The position numbers and the translations under genes are program-made. A model generated the notes under the pieces. It did no database searches. It was not told the DNA's origin and saw only the letters and a list, made by a program, of their open reading frames with translations. A DNA stretch of 64,000 nt from Candidatus Latescibacterota bacterium (GTDB lineage: Bacteria > Latescibacterota > UBA2968 > UBA8231): assembly GCA_022826515.1 (NCBI GenBank), contig JAJDUT010000029.1, positions 1-64,000 on the forward strand, read 5' to 3'. Shown one piece after another: positions 17,009 through 25,428 of this stretch. How positions within the stretch are numbered: the stretch's first letter is position 1; every line of letters begins with the position of its first letter.

Positions 17009-18169
17009 CTAACGCAGGCGGTACTCGATAGCCATATTCAGGCCCTGCGTGGGATCTTGGCCGCGCTCTTTGGCGATAGAGCCGGTGACATTGAGATTGA
17101 CCTGATTCTCGATGAAGAAGATGAATCCCGATCGCACCTGATTAACCACTGTTGCCTCGACGTCCGGCTCGCTGCGCGAAGCCGTTAGGATGTTGCTGAG
17201 CGTAAAGTCAATGCGGTTGGTCACCTCATACAGATAGTTCAGCGAACTCGACAGCGTAAAGACCTTGGAGCCAAAATCGCCGGTGAATGGCGAGGAGTAC
17301 TGAGCGCCGAAGTCGAACTGGGACTTCCAGCCCACGGGCCGCGAGTATCGCACTCTTAGAGACAATCCCGGGTCCTGTCGGGGGGTGTCCGCGTCCTTCG
17401 TCAACGCTTCGAAGCGGATGCCTGAGCGCACATCCCAGCCGATAAAGCGCTCGTTCACATGCTCTTGGAAGAGGACTTCATCGACGCGCAGCGAACCGAC
17501 GGCACCGAATCCTCCATGAACAAACAGGCCAGACTCGGCGATAACTTGCTCCATTGCTTCGAACCACTTGACCTTGTAACGGTCGCCAAATTCGGTCTCA
17601 AATTCATCCCGGCGTTCTATCACCTGCGCGAGCGCGACCAGCGTCTTTTTCGGCAGCGGCCCCTCGATCAATCCTTCACTCAGCAGGAATTCCTCAATAC
17701 GCACCGCCTGGGCAAGCGGTGTAACGCGGATAAAGCGTCCGTACCCCACGCCCGGCGTAACGTCAATAGTCGGGCGATCAGAGTCGCTATTGCCAGTGAC
17801 GCGAAGTTCGCCGGAGTAGAAAAGATCGCCTTCCGGCTTGAAGTACTTCCTGATTCCTGAACCGGCTACGAAATTGTAGGAGCCTTCCTGCGTGCCGTCA
17901 GCCGTCCGCCGCGTCAACCCGACGCCGTTGAAGTTCATATCCCAAGCGTAGGGCAGGGAGTTGTAATAACGGTGGTACAACAGCGAAGCCGAGCCGTCGC
18001 TGGTTCCGGTTTCGCTGCCGCTGCCTGCGTAGGAGTACGTACCGCCGAGGCGTAGCTGCTGGGCCGTGCTCACTGGAACATCGTAGTCTTCGGGAGAGAC
18101 CGCCCACAATTGGGATGGTGCAACGAAGGTGATAGTGAGCAAAGCCAAAACTGTGCGTGTGTTTATCAT
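17009..18169 (-). CDS. Probable outer-membrane beta-barrel protein
   Basis: Signal peptide (about 1-23, ending LWAVS), then many alternating strands with Gly/aromatic pattern, for example LRLGGTYSYAGSGSE, ASLLYHRYYNSLPYAWDM and LSLRVRYSRPVGWKSQFDFGAQYSSP. A more helical insert lies at about 150-205. The C-terminus MAIEYRLR resembles a barrel end without the classic final Phe. AAGGA lies 8 nt before the ATG. It follows the channel-like gene at 18246 by 76 bp and is probably co-transcribed from the sigma-54 promoter upstream of that gene. No family recognised. Confidence 0.65.
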   Translation of the reverse strand: MINTRTVLALLTITFVAPSQLWAVSPEDYDVPVSTAQQLRLGGTYSYAGSGSETGTSDGSASLLYHRYYNSLPYAWDMNFNGVGLTRRTADGTQEGSYNFVAGSGIRKYFKPEGDLFYSGELRVTGNSDSDRPTIDVTPGVGYGRFIRVTPLAQAVRIEEFLLSEGLIEGPLPKKTLVALAQVIERRDEFETEFGDRYKVKWFEAMEQVIAESGLFVHGGFGAVGSLRVDEVLFQEHVNERFIGWDVRSGIRFEALTKDADTPRQDPGLSLRVRYSRPVGWKSQFDFGAQYSSPFTGDFGSKVFTLSSSLNYLYEVTNRIDFTLSNILTASRSEPDVEATVVNQVRSGFIFFIENQVNLNVTGSIAKERGQDPTQGLNMAIEYRLR

Positions 18170-18245
18170 TGCATTAGTCCTTGAGTTAGGTTGTTGGTTG
18201 GCGGTTGGGCCGATGCCCTACACCCCACACCTCAACCGTGGTGTG

Positions 18246-19862
18246 TTACCCTTCCTCTGAGGACGAAGGGCCGTCCTTTTTTATGTCTTCCAGATCCTGC
18301 GTCCATTGCTCCATATGTTTTTTGGCCAAATCACGCCCACCCATACCGAATGCGATCGCTGCGGCGATGGCTGCTGAACCGAGGATGAGCCCAAAGGCGA
18401 GGGTAATGATCTCGTTGGCGATGCCCATCTCCCTGAGCCCCATGAAGAGCGCCAATGCCACAATCGCAACCCGGACGATCGTGCCGAGTATGCTGCCATA
18501 GGCTCCCCCTCTTCTGGACGCGATACGACCGAACACAGACGCGAGGTAAAGCCCAAAACCGAAGATCACCGCGCCCAAGACGATCTTGCCGAACAGCAGC
18601 GTCAGCTTCACGAGCATTCCCGCCAGATCTTGAAATCCGAGCTGCGCGGTCGCCTCAATAGCAGAGAAGAGCAGTACAGCCACCATGGCGAGATATCCCG
18701 CCAGTTGCGACGGCGGGTGCTCCAGCGCAAAGGTCGCCTCCGTTGTTGAAGGGCGATCCTCAGCAGAGGTCGCCTCCGCAATGGAAGGTGAGCGATCCTC
18801 AGCAACGGTCACTTCCGCGATGCCGAGGCGCTGTAGCAGCGAGTTGAAACCTATTTGCCTGAGCACATCGTCAACCACGCGAGCTACCAATCGAGCCACC
18901 AGATAGCCGATGAGGAGGATGCCAGCGGCGACCAAAATAGACGGTACTGCCGCCAAGGCCCCTTCCAGCATGGAACTGGCGGGATTGGAAATGGCCTCGA
19001 AGTTCAGCGATTCGAGTGCGGCAATCACTGCGAGGATCAAGATGACCGCATAAGACAACGTACCGGCAAGCCCCGAAAGGCTTTCGATACCCAGTCCAGT
19101 CGCCAGCCCCACGCGGCGGCCGAAATTGTTTATCCCAGTGGCTTCGAGGAGGTTGGTGACGACCTGCTGGACGATGCGCGCACCGAGCCAGCCGATTAGC
19201 ATTATGAGGGCCGCAGCAAACAGGTTGGGTAAGAAACCGATGACTTTAGCCATCATCTGCTGTACCGGCTGCAGCAATCCCTGCAATCCTAGGGCATCTA
19301 GAATTGCTGGCAGCAGCACGAGAAACGTGAGCCAGTACACCACGTTGCCAATAGTCTGTGGCAGTACGCTCTCGGTGGCGGCCTCAAGTCCGGCCGGTTC
19401 AGCCAAACGCCGCTCGATATTCGCTCGCGAAAGCACGCCCGTTACGACCCGCCGCAGCAGACTACCCACGATCCAAGCAATCAAAAGCAGCACGGCGGCG
19501 CTCAACAGCTTGGGCAAATAGGTAAAAATTTGGTTCAGCATCTTGTTGAGCGGTTCGGTCATTGCCGTCATGCCGAGCGTTTGAAAGAAGGCAACGAGCA
19601 CGAATACCATCACCAGATAGAACACGGCACGGCTAATCCAGCGTTCGGCGTGGATATCCGTAGAGGCGTCGCGGCCCATGACCAGTCCGAGCACTTTGTC
19701 ATCCAGTTTTGTTTTGAGCAGAACTCGACGGATGACCCAAGACACCAGATGGGCCACCAACCATCCGAGCACGAGGATGACAAAAGGCAAGAAGATATGA
19801 GCAAAGGGGGATACGTATTGCTCCCACCATTCCCACCTTCCAAAGACGTTTGCTAGTTCCAT
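18246..19862 (-). CDS. Multi-helix mechanosensitive-channel-like membrane protein (TM_helix repeats)
   Basis: At least three repeats of the PF05552-type conserved helix are visible: LPKLLSAAVLLLIAWIVGSL, LPNLFAAALIMLIGWLGARI and VPSILVAAGILLIGYLVARL. Each is followed by an amphipathic VVxxxL helix. This is the CmpX-like architecture linked to small-conductance mechanosensitive channels; the soluble MscS beta domain is not obvious. A cytoplasmic insert of three imperfect 12-13-residue repeats separates two membrane blocks (18715-18822). A sigma-54 promoter lies just upstream. Likely role: envelope-stress or osmotic response at the inner membrane. Confidence 0.8.
   Translation of the reverse strand: MELANVFGRWEWWEQYVSPFAHIFLPFVILVLGWLVAHLVSWVIRRVLLKTKLDDKVLGLVMGRDASTDIHAERWISRAVFYLVMVFVLVAFFQTLGMTAMTEPLNKMLNQIFTYLPKLLSAAVLLLIAWIVGSLLRRVVTGVLSRANIERRLAEPAGLEAATESVLPQTIGNVVYWLTFLVLLPAILDALGLQGLLQPVQQMMAKVIGFLPNLFAAALIMLIGWLGARIVQQVVTNLLEATGINNFGRRVGLATGLGIESLSGLAGTLSYAVILILAVIAALESLNFEAISNPASSMLEGALAAVPSILVAAGILLIGYLVARLVARVVDDVLRQIGFNSLLQRLGIAEVTVAEDRSPSIAEATSAEDRPSTTEATFALEHPPSQLAGYLAMVAVLLFSAIEATAQLGFQDLAGMLVKLTLLFGKIVLGAVIFGFGLYLASVFGRIASRRGGAYGSILGTIVRVAIVALALFMGLREMGIANEIITLAFGLILGSAAIAAAIAFGMGGRDLAKKHMEQWTQDLEDIKKDGPSSSEEG
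18715..18822 (-). repeat. In-frame tandem repeat (about 36-39 bp units) inside the channel gene
   Basis: Three imperfect copies encode EVTVAEDRSPSIA, EATSAEDRPSTT and EATFALEHPPS. The DNA units share GCGATCCTCAGCA and GTCGCCTCCG blocks. Copy number may vary between strains because the repeat keeps frame. Confidence 0.6.
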
Positions 19863-19919
19863 AGCAACTCCTTTCTCCGAGTATGCGTGGTCCCTTTTTC
19901 GGTTGTCTGACGAAATAAA

Positions 19920-19935
19920 AGCAAAGCCTGTGCCA
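19920..19935 (-). promoter_or_regulatory. Sigma-54 (-24/-12) promoter for the channel-like gene
   Basis: On the minus strand TGGCAC (19935-19930), 5 nt AGGCT, then TTGCT (19924-19920) matches the TGGCAC-N5-TTGC consensus with exact GG/GC spacing. The predicted start of transcription is near 19909, about 47 nt before the ATG at 19862. Confidence 0.75.
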
Positions 19936-20012
19936 CTCTTTAAATCCGCGTCTCGGACCGTCGACTATCCTTCATTATATATGGTGCATAGACGATTATC
20001 CTAGACTGGAGC

Positions 20013-20041
20013 TTGACAATCGAAATCGCGGCTACGACATT
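20013..20041 (+). promoter_or_regulatory. Possible sigma-70 promoter of the orphan activator gene
   Basis: A perfect TTGACA (20013-20018), 17 nt, then GACATT (20036-20041), which matches the -10 consensus at only three positions. The -10 overlaps the palindrome at 20034-20048, so a protein bound there could repress this promoter. Confidence 0.4.
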
Positions 20042-20048
20042 TTGTCGT
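20034..20048. promoter_or_regulatory. Putative activator-binding palindrome ACGACA-N3-TGTCGT
   Basis: Perfect 6-bp dyad around TTT. It lies about 125-140 bp upstream of the predicted sigma-54 start point, the usual distance for an NtrC-type enhancer, and next to the activator gene itself. A matching site (ACGACA-TAA-TGTCGC) lies beyond the 3' end of the same gene. Confidence 0.6.
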
Positions 20049-20070
20049 CCTACCTGATCACTTTGACGTA

Positions 20071-21489
20071 GTGCGCAACATACCACCGATGCAGGCATCT
20101 TCTAGCCCAATCGCTTATGCGCCTTTGCTAGGCAGAGTGTTCGTCGCCGATAGCAACCCGAAACATCTAGCCATCGTGACCCAAATCCTACGGGAGAATG
20201 GCTGTGATGAAGTTGTCGAAGCGACCGATGGCACCATCGCCGAGCGGCTGCTCAAAACGCAGTCTCTCGATGTGGCGGTCATAGATATCAAGATGCCGGG
20301 TGGTATGCAGTTGCTGCGCACAGCCATTAGACTGACTCCACCACTGCCGGTAGTCATCTTCACCTCTTATACAAGCGTAAAACAAGCGGTACAGGCTATG
20401 CGGCTAGGTGCCGTCGATTACGTGGTCAAACCGGTCGATGCCAACGACCTGCTGACCGCCGTACATCGTGCGCTTGAACGCAAACGGGTATTTGATCCTG
20501 TCTCAGCTAGACAGATGGAGGAGAAGACCGGATTCGGCGAATTATTGGGAACCTCTAGGGCTATGCAGGCGGTGTTTGATCAGATCCGCCGTGCGGCACC
20601 GTTCAAATCGACGGTTCTGATCACGGGAGAAAGCGGCACCGGGAAAGAGTTAGTGGCCAGCGCCATTCACTCGCTCAGTGCTGTGAGCAATGGGCCGTTC
20701 GTTGCCATCAACTGCTCGGCTCTGCCGGTAGAACTAGTCGAAAGCGAGTTGTTCGGACACGAGAAAGGTTCCTTTACCGGGGCCACACAGGCCCAGCGGG
20801 GGCTTTTTGAAGCAGCCCATGACGGAACCCTTTTCCTCGATGAAATCGGGGACTTAGAGATGCAGGGGCAGACGAAACTATTGCGCGTGCTAGAGGAACA
20901 GAAAATCCGACGCTTAGGAGCAACCCAATTGATCGATGTCAACGTGCGCGTCGTCGCAGCTTCAAATGCGAATCTGACGACCGCGGTCAAAATGGGACAA
21001 TTCCGCGAAGACCTATACTACCGCCTCAACGTCATTCACATTCCCGTCCCATCCCTCAAAGATCGGAGGTCGGATATTCCGCTACTGGTCCGGGTTTTTG
21101 CCGAGCGTTTCGCAGAGCAGAATGGGATCGATCCCATCGAAATAGCGGATCAATGTCTCGACCGCATGGCTGCATACGACTGGCCGGGCAATGTTAGAGA
21201 GCTAAAAAATGCGGTCGAGCGTCTGGTGATCTATGCCGCAGACCGCAACGCGTCAATCAGTGAGAACGACATCGAGTCCATTTTGCCAATCGCTCCGCCA
21301 GACGATTCAGAATCTCAGCGGCTGGATTTCGTGCCGAGGCGGCTGGACGACGTTGAAAGGGAAATGATTTTGGATACGCTCATGCACACCGGCGGCAACC
21401 GCACTCAGGGAGCCGAGATTCTGGGAATCAGTTTGCGAACCCTACAGCGGAAACTCATACAGTACGGCGTCACCCCGCAGAAAATTTAA
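20071..21489 (+). CDS. Orphan NtrC-family sigma-54 response regulator
   Basis: Receiver domain (VAVIDIKMPGG, phospho-Asp about 72; TSYT and KPVD segments), an AAA+ domain with GESGTGKE (about 187-194), the intact sigma-54 loop GSFTGA (about 233) and FLDEIGDLE, and a Fis-type HTH (GNRTQGAEILGISLRTLQRKL). No histidine kinase is adjacent, so its phospho-donor is elsewhere. Start uncertain: GTG 20071, or ATG 20089 six codons later; neither has a clear Shine-Dalgarno. Divergent from a channel gene that has a sigma-54 promoter, it is the obvious candidate regulator of that gene. Confidence 0.92.
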   Translation: MRNIPPMQASSSPIAYAPLLGRVFVADSNPKHLAIVTQILRENGCDEVVEATDGTIAERLLKTQSLDVAVIDIKMPGGMQLLRTAIRLTPPLPVVIFTSYTSVKQAVQAMRLGAVDYVVKPVDANDLLTAVHRALERKRVFDPVSARQMEEKTGFGELLGTSRAMQAVFDQIRRAAPFKSTVLITGESGTGKELVASAIHSLSAVSNGPFVAINCSALPVELVESELFGHEKGSFTGATQAQRGLFEAAHDGTLFLDEIGDLEMQGQTKLLRVLEEQKIRRLGATQLIDVNVRVVAASNANLTTAVKMGQFREDLYYRLNVIHIPVPSLKDRRSDIPLLVRVFAERFAEQNGIDPIEIADQCLDRMAAYDWPGNVRELKNAVERLVIYAADRNASISENDIESILPIAPPDDSESQRLDFVPRRLDDVEREMILDTLMHTGGNRTQGAEILGISLRTLQRKLIQYGVTPQKI

Positions 21490-21520
21490 GCCACCATCCT
21501 TATCCGGTTGTACGCCGTCT

Positions 21521-21545
21521 TGTCGTCTCTACGACATAATGTCGC
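21521..21545. promoter_or_regulatory. Second TGTCG/CGACA dyad cluster
   Basis: TGTCGT-N4-ACGACA overlaps ACGACA-N3-TGTCGC. The latter has the same half-sites and spacing as the palindrome upstream of the activator gene. It lies 30 nt after the activator's stop. No promoter served by it is evident in the window. Confidence 0.45.
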
Positions 21546-21591
21546 TATGAGCTATGATCGACAGGTCTTAGGAGATGCAGAGCGGAATGAG

Positions 21592-21680
21592 CGCCACCCT
21601 CGCCGCCTTTCTCCTTTGCTTGGCCAAGCTGCCCAACTTGATCGCTTGCCGCCTCAAGTAAGAAAAAGGCGAGGGTGGCG
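21592..21680. repeat. Long hairpin containing element copy 3
   Basis: CGCCACCCTCGCC (21592-21604) and its exact reverse complement (21668-21680) enclose 63 nt. On the minus strand the enclosed sequence reads CCTTTTTCTTACTTGAGGC...GCAAAGGAG, the same landmarks as the remnants at 13850-13945 and 23955-24047. It lies 13 nt beyond the permease stop codon and may also serve as a bidirectional terminator between the permease and the activator gene. Confidence 0.55.
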
Positions 21681-21693
21681 TGCAAACGACAAA

Positions 21694-23958
21694 TCACTCG
21701 ATTGCGACCGGCTCGCTCGCATGGACGAACAGCACGTCATTCGCCCCGTTGTAGCATTGGAACGTTTGCTCTGCCTTGCCTGATTGGATGTCGTCATCGG
21801 TCAGGCCCGCGATGACCAAATCGGCCTTAGAGGATCGGAGAGACACCTCAAATTCGAGAGCTTCACTGGTCATGCAAGGAACCGACGTCACATTCTGCTT
21901 AGAGATTGGCAATCGTCCTTCGGTCATCAAACTGGAGAGCTTGTGCGTTTCGCGTCCTCCGTCTCCAGAATTGAAGCACGCGAAGAGCCGAATCTCAGCG
22001 TGTCTCCACTCTCGATGCCCCACGATGATGTACGCCAAAAGCAGCATCAGCGGAGCGTTCGCAAGATTCTCCTCAGTCACCCACAAGTGAATCGAGGACC
22101 GATAGCCAAAACGGTAATTCGTTGACCGCAGGATCAGGACATTAATCATTGATTCCGCTGCGAGGAGCGCACCCTGCGCGGTCTCCTTGATTTCTTCTGG
22201 ATGCTCTTTGTCGAACTCGAGCAGAACGCAGTTGTTGGGCAAACCCGAGATCCCTGGCATCTGGAGCGTCTGCGCCAGCGCCATCTGAAACGAAGGACAA
22301 ATCAGGGAATCCACAAAAATGCCCGCCCCGCTAATCTCGGCCCGCTCAATCAGTCTCCCCTTCTGCATGCGGGCTTCGATTTCTTCAGTGAATGAGTATT
22401 CGCCCTGAAAGAACTGGATGAAGTGCCCGAACCCATGCCGATGGCAGATCCAGCGCAGCAGATCAAAGTGCCCCAGCCGGCGTTCCCCGAAACGGGTCAC
22501 CGCGACAATCGAGGGCCGCCAGCCCCCTTCCGATTTCACCGTGCGGTTCTTCTGCAGCGCAATCTGCAGGCGGCGCGTCAGTTGGAACATCGTCCCTTGT
22601 AAGATCGCCGTCAGGTCGCGCTCTCCTCGCCGCGTGCGTCGCAGTCCGAAGTAAGTCGCCACCATCAGAGAGATCGCTAAAAGCGCGTACAGCACGTTCA
22701 TCTGGATCATCATTAGGCCGCACATTACTGCGCCCACCAGCGACAAATACCAGCGCGAATGGAAGGTGGGGCGGTACGACGGATTGCCAGCGAAGTATTC
22801 GAGGAATGATACCGAGCAAAGGGCACCATAAGTCACCATGAAGAACATGCTGAGAATATGGGCGATAAAGTCAATGTCTCCCAAGACAACAAATGTGATT
22901 GCAATGGCACTCGACACCAAGGTCGCAGACACCGGCTCCTGTGCCTTGCCCCAACCTTTCTCCAGCAGGCGATTTAGCTTCGGCACGGGCAACACATTGT
23001 CGCGCGCGAGGGCTTGCAGGGTCCGGGGAGCGACGAGAATCGAACCGAGAGCAGAGGATAGAGCAGCAGCCCCCAGCCCGATGTAAATGGCCGGACCCCA
23101 CAGGGCGATCTGCGCCATGATAAACTGATCGGCGGCGAGGGCTTCTGGCTTCGCGCTCTGGGCGAGCTTGATGGCGACCAACGCGTACACGACCATCCCC
23201 GCGAGCGTCGCGCCGATCGTACCGAGGGGGATGCTGCGCTGGGGATTCTTCAAATCGCCGGAAAGGCCCAAGCCGGCGATCATGCCCGTGAAGGCCGGAA
23301 AGCACGTCGCGAAGACGAGACCAAAGCCATCGCCGCCTTCAAGGCGTGCGGTCAGATGCAGTCCGTCGGGACGGATTTCCTCGGGGCCCTGTCCCAACAA
23401 GAACGCGGCAATCGACGCCCCCAAAAGCGCGCTGACGATCCACAGCGCCCGCACGCCGAGGTTGGCTCCTTTGGCAAGCATCAGCACGGCCAGCAGAATC
23501 GTACACGGCAAGCTCACCCAGCGCGGGTCGGCTTCTATGGCGTGCGTCGCAGCGACCCATTCATACACCGGCTCAAACGCTTCGGCAAAGGCGACTAAGT
23601 AGAAGGCGACCGAAATTGCTTGAGAGAGGTACAGCGCCAGCCCGATCGCGCCGCCGATGCTGGTGCCAAAGGAGCGGCTGATAATGTAGTACGCGCCGCC
23701 GCCCGACACGCGGCGATTGGTCGCAATCTCGGACACCGCCAAGACCGTGGGAATGGTCACCAGATGCCCGATAACGATGATCATGAGGCTGCCCCAAAGG
23801 CCGACATGCGCAACCGCGTAGCCGAATCGCAGGAACAGGATCGCGCCGAGGATCGTGCTGATTGACGCGAGAAAAACAGGCGCGGTGCCAAAGCCGTGCC
23901 CCACTTGGGAAGATTCAGAGGGGCGACCTGTAGCGGGTCCAGTTTGTTGTGAGGTCAA
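21694..23958 (-). CDS. Cation-chloride-cotransporter-like APC permease
   Basis: About twelve transmembrane helices of the APC superfamily. The first helix, ASISTILGAILFLRFGYAVAH, and the SGGGAYYIISRSFG segment are characteristic of SLC12-type (Na-K-Cl) cotransporters and their bacterial relatives. A cytoplasmic C-terminal domain of roughly 300 residues (WRPSIVAVTRFGERR...) also fits that family. The TTG start has AAGGAG upstream and overlaps the TGA of a gene remnant (TTGA). With two mechanosensitive channels nearby, a role in ion or osmotic balance is plausible. The substrate cannot be read from sequence. Confidence 0.85.
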   Translation of the reverse strand: MTSQQTGPATGRPSESSQVGHGFGTAPVFLASISTILGAILFLRFGYAVAHVGLWGSLMIIVIGHLVTIPTVLAVSEIATNRRVSGGGAYYIISRSFGTSIGGAIGLALYLSQAISVAFYLVAFAEAFEPVYEWVAATHAIEADPRWVSLPCTILLAVLMLAKGANLGVRALWIVSALLGASIAAFLLGQGPEEIRPDGLHLTARLEGGDGFGLVFATCFPAFTGMIAGLGLSGDLKNPQRSIPLGTIGATLAGMVVYALVAIKLAQSAKPEALAADQFIMAQIALWGPAIYIGLGAAALSSALGSILVAPRTLQALARDNVLPVPKLNRLLEKGWGKAQEPVSATLVSSAIAITFVVLGDIDFIAHILSMFFMVTYGALCSVSFLEYFAGNPSYRPTFHSRWYLSLVGAVMCGLMMIQMNVLYALLAISLMVATYFGLRRTRRGERDLTAILQGTMFQLTRRLQIALQKNRTVKSEGGWRPSIVAVTRFGERRLGHFDLLRWICHRHGFGHFIQFFQGEYSFTEEIEARMQKGRLIERAEISGAGIFVDSLICPSFQMALAQTLQMPGISGLPNNCVLLEFDKEHPEEIKETAQGALLAAESMINVLILRSTNYRFGYRSSIHLWVTEENLANAPLMLLLAYIIVGHREWRHAEIRLFACFNSGDGGRETHKLSSLMTEGRLPISKQNVTSVPCMTSEALEFEVSLRSSKADLVIAGLTDDDIQSGKAEQTFQCYNGANDVLFVHASEPVAIE

Positions 23959-24047
23959 CGGGTCTTGCTCCTTTGCTTGGTCAAGCTGTTCAGCACTGCG
24001 AGCAGTTCGTCGATTTCGGATTCCGATTTTAAGAAGAAAAAGGGGAT
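23955..24047 (-). pseudogene. 3' remnant, element copy 2, overlapping the permease start
   Basis: The open end reads IPFFFLKSESEIDELLAVLN then SLTKQRSKTR and stops at a TGA overlapping the permease TTG. It shares CGAAATCGACGA and GCAAAGGAGCAA with copy 1, and its peptide shows the same E(S/A)EID(E/D)LLAxL pattern. The stop codon of the upstream M20 gene falls inside it in another frame. Confidence 0.5.
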
Positions 24048-25219
24048 GCGACGCCGCAATAGTCGGCTGCGGCCAGCGCGTACACTTGCGCTGCTCGCTC
24101 CAGCCGATCCACTTCTACCCACTCTACATCCGCGTGCGCCGTCTCGTTCGAGGGGCCGTAGTAAAAGGTCGGCACCCCCGTCCCGTGCACGTACAAATTG
24201 GCATCCCCCACAGTCCGCATCCCCACCAGCTCTGCCTCTTGGCCGGTCACCTGTTCGTGCGCCCGCCCCACCGCTTGCACGGCCGCATCGTCGGCGAGCG
24301 TCTCAAACGGCTCGCGCTCGTGCTCCATCTCAACCCGTAGCCCCAACCCCCCAGCCTCGGCCAACGGTTGCGCCAAGGCTTCCAACTCCGCCAATACCTG
24401 CGGCGCAGTGCGCCCCGGCATCCAGCGCCGGGTCCCCGTCAGCGTGCAGCACAGCGGCGTGCGATTGAAATAGTCACCCCCGGTGACGATCCCTAGGTCG
24501 ATTCGCTCGGCACCCGCCAAGGCGTGTGCATCCCCCGCGTCGAGTTCGAGTTGATATTGGTGGATCCGCTCTATGAGCGCACCGACAAAGCGGAGCGGAT
24601 TTTCCGCAAAGGGCACGTACTGGGTGTGCTTGCCGCCAGCGTCCGATTCGAGCGCAATGGTAAAAACCATGGACCCCATGCTCATCACCCACAGCGCGTC
24701 GCGTCCCTCGACGATCAAGATCCGGTCGCCGCCAATCCGGCCGCTGTTGCGATCGGCGATCAGCGCCAGCGGCCCGTCCTTTTGCGCCTCAACCTCCTCG
24801 TGCCCCACAATGGCCGTCAGCCACAAGTCGCCCTGCAATTCCACCCCGCTTTCCAACAGCGCCTTGACCGCGCCCAACGCCGCGGCCATGCCCCCCTTCA
24901 TGTCGGTCGCTCCCCGTCCGTACACGCGGTTGCCCTCGCGGCGAGCGGGCGGACAGGCCCCCACGGGAATGGTGTCGAGATGGCCATTGAGCATCAGCGC
25001 GGGGCCATCCCCCCGGCCCGCGATGCGCGCGTAGAGATTGTTGCGCCCCGGAGTCACTTCCCGCACATCGACTGCTAAGCCGACCTCGCGCATCATGGCC
25101 TCATAGGCGCGACACACTTCGGCCTCGGCCATGGTTACGCTGTAAATATCGACCAATTCCCGGGTCCGCTCGGCCACCCATTCTCGGTCAATAGCTGCGA
25201 TTAATTTTTCCATCTGCAT
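24029..25219 (-). CDS. M20-family metallopeptidase / deacylase
   Basis: Co-catalytic zinc hydrolase of the ArgE/DapE/CPG2 group. LMLNGHLDTIPVG gives the first metal His and catalytic Asp, YGRGATDMKGGMAA the bridging Asp, and VGHEEVEAQ the Glu pair; a C-terminal His (NETAHADVEWV) completes the site. A dimerisation lid lies at about 185-300. It removes an N-acyl group or cleaves a dipeptide, but which one is unknown. The gene has the usual ~400-residue length. Its last codons run into the element upstream of the permease, so the 3' end may have been reshaped by whatever created that element. Confidence 0.88.
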   Translation of the reverse strand: MQMEKLIAAIDREWVAERTRELVDIYSVTMAEAEVCRAYEAMMREVGLAVDVREVTPGRNNLYARIAGRGDGPALMLNGHLDTIPVGACPPARREGNRVYGRGATDMKGGMAAALGAVKALLESGVELQGDLWLTAIVGHEEVEAQKDGPLALIADRNSGRIGGDRILIVEGRDALWVMSMGSMVFTIALESDAGGKHTQYVPFAENPLRFVGALIERIHQYQLELDAGDAHALAGAERIDLGIVTGGDYFNRTPLCCTLTGTRRWMPGRTAPQVLAELEALAQPLAEAGGLGLRVEMEHEREPFETLADDAAVQAVGRAHEQVTGQEAELVGMRTVGDANLYVHGTGVPTFYYGPSNETAHADVEWVEVDRLERAAQVYALAAADYCGVASPFSS

Positions 25220-25396
25220 CGCTCCATTCTCTCTCGTTTAGCCGGACCTCCTCGCTTGTACCGCCGATAGGAGGGGCCACAATATATGGTAAAATTAGCC
25301 CCGCACCCCAAATACGCGGCTAAACTCGCGCGGAGCGGGCCATGCAAACGAAAAATTGATGAGCAGCTTGCCCGCGTCACCCGTCTGCGATTAATT

Positions 25397-25416
25397 TATG
25401 TGTAATCATATGTGTA
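25397..25416 (+). promoter_or_regulatory. Direct repeat TATGTGTA x2, candidate VapBC operator
   Basis: Two TATGTGTA octamers spaced 12 bp apart, start to start (25397-25404, 25409-25416), sit immediately before the TAGGAG Shine-Dalgarno of vapB. Autoregulated antitoxin genes often have repeats here. Confidence 0.4.
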
Positions 25417-25428
25417 GGAGATAACACA

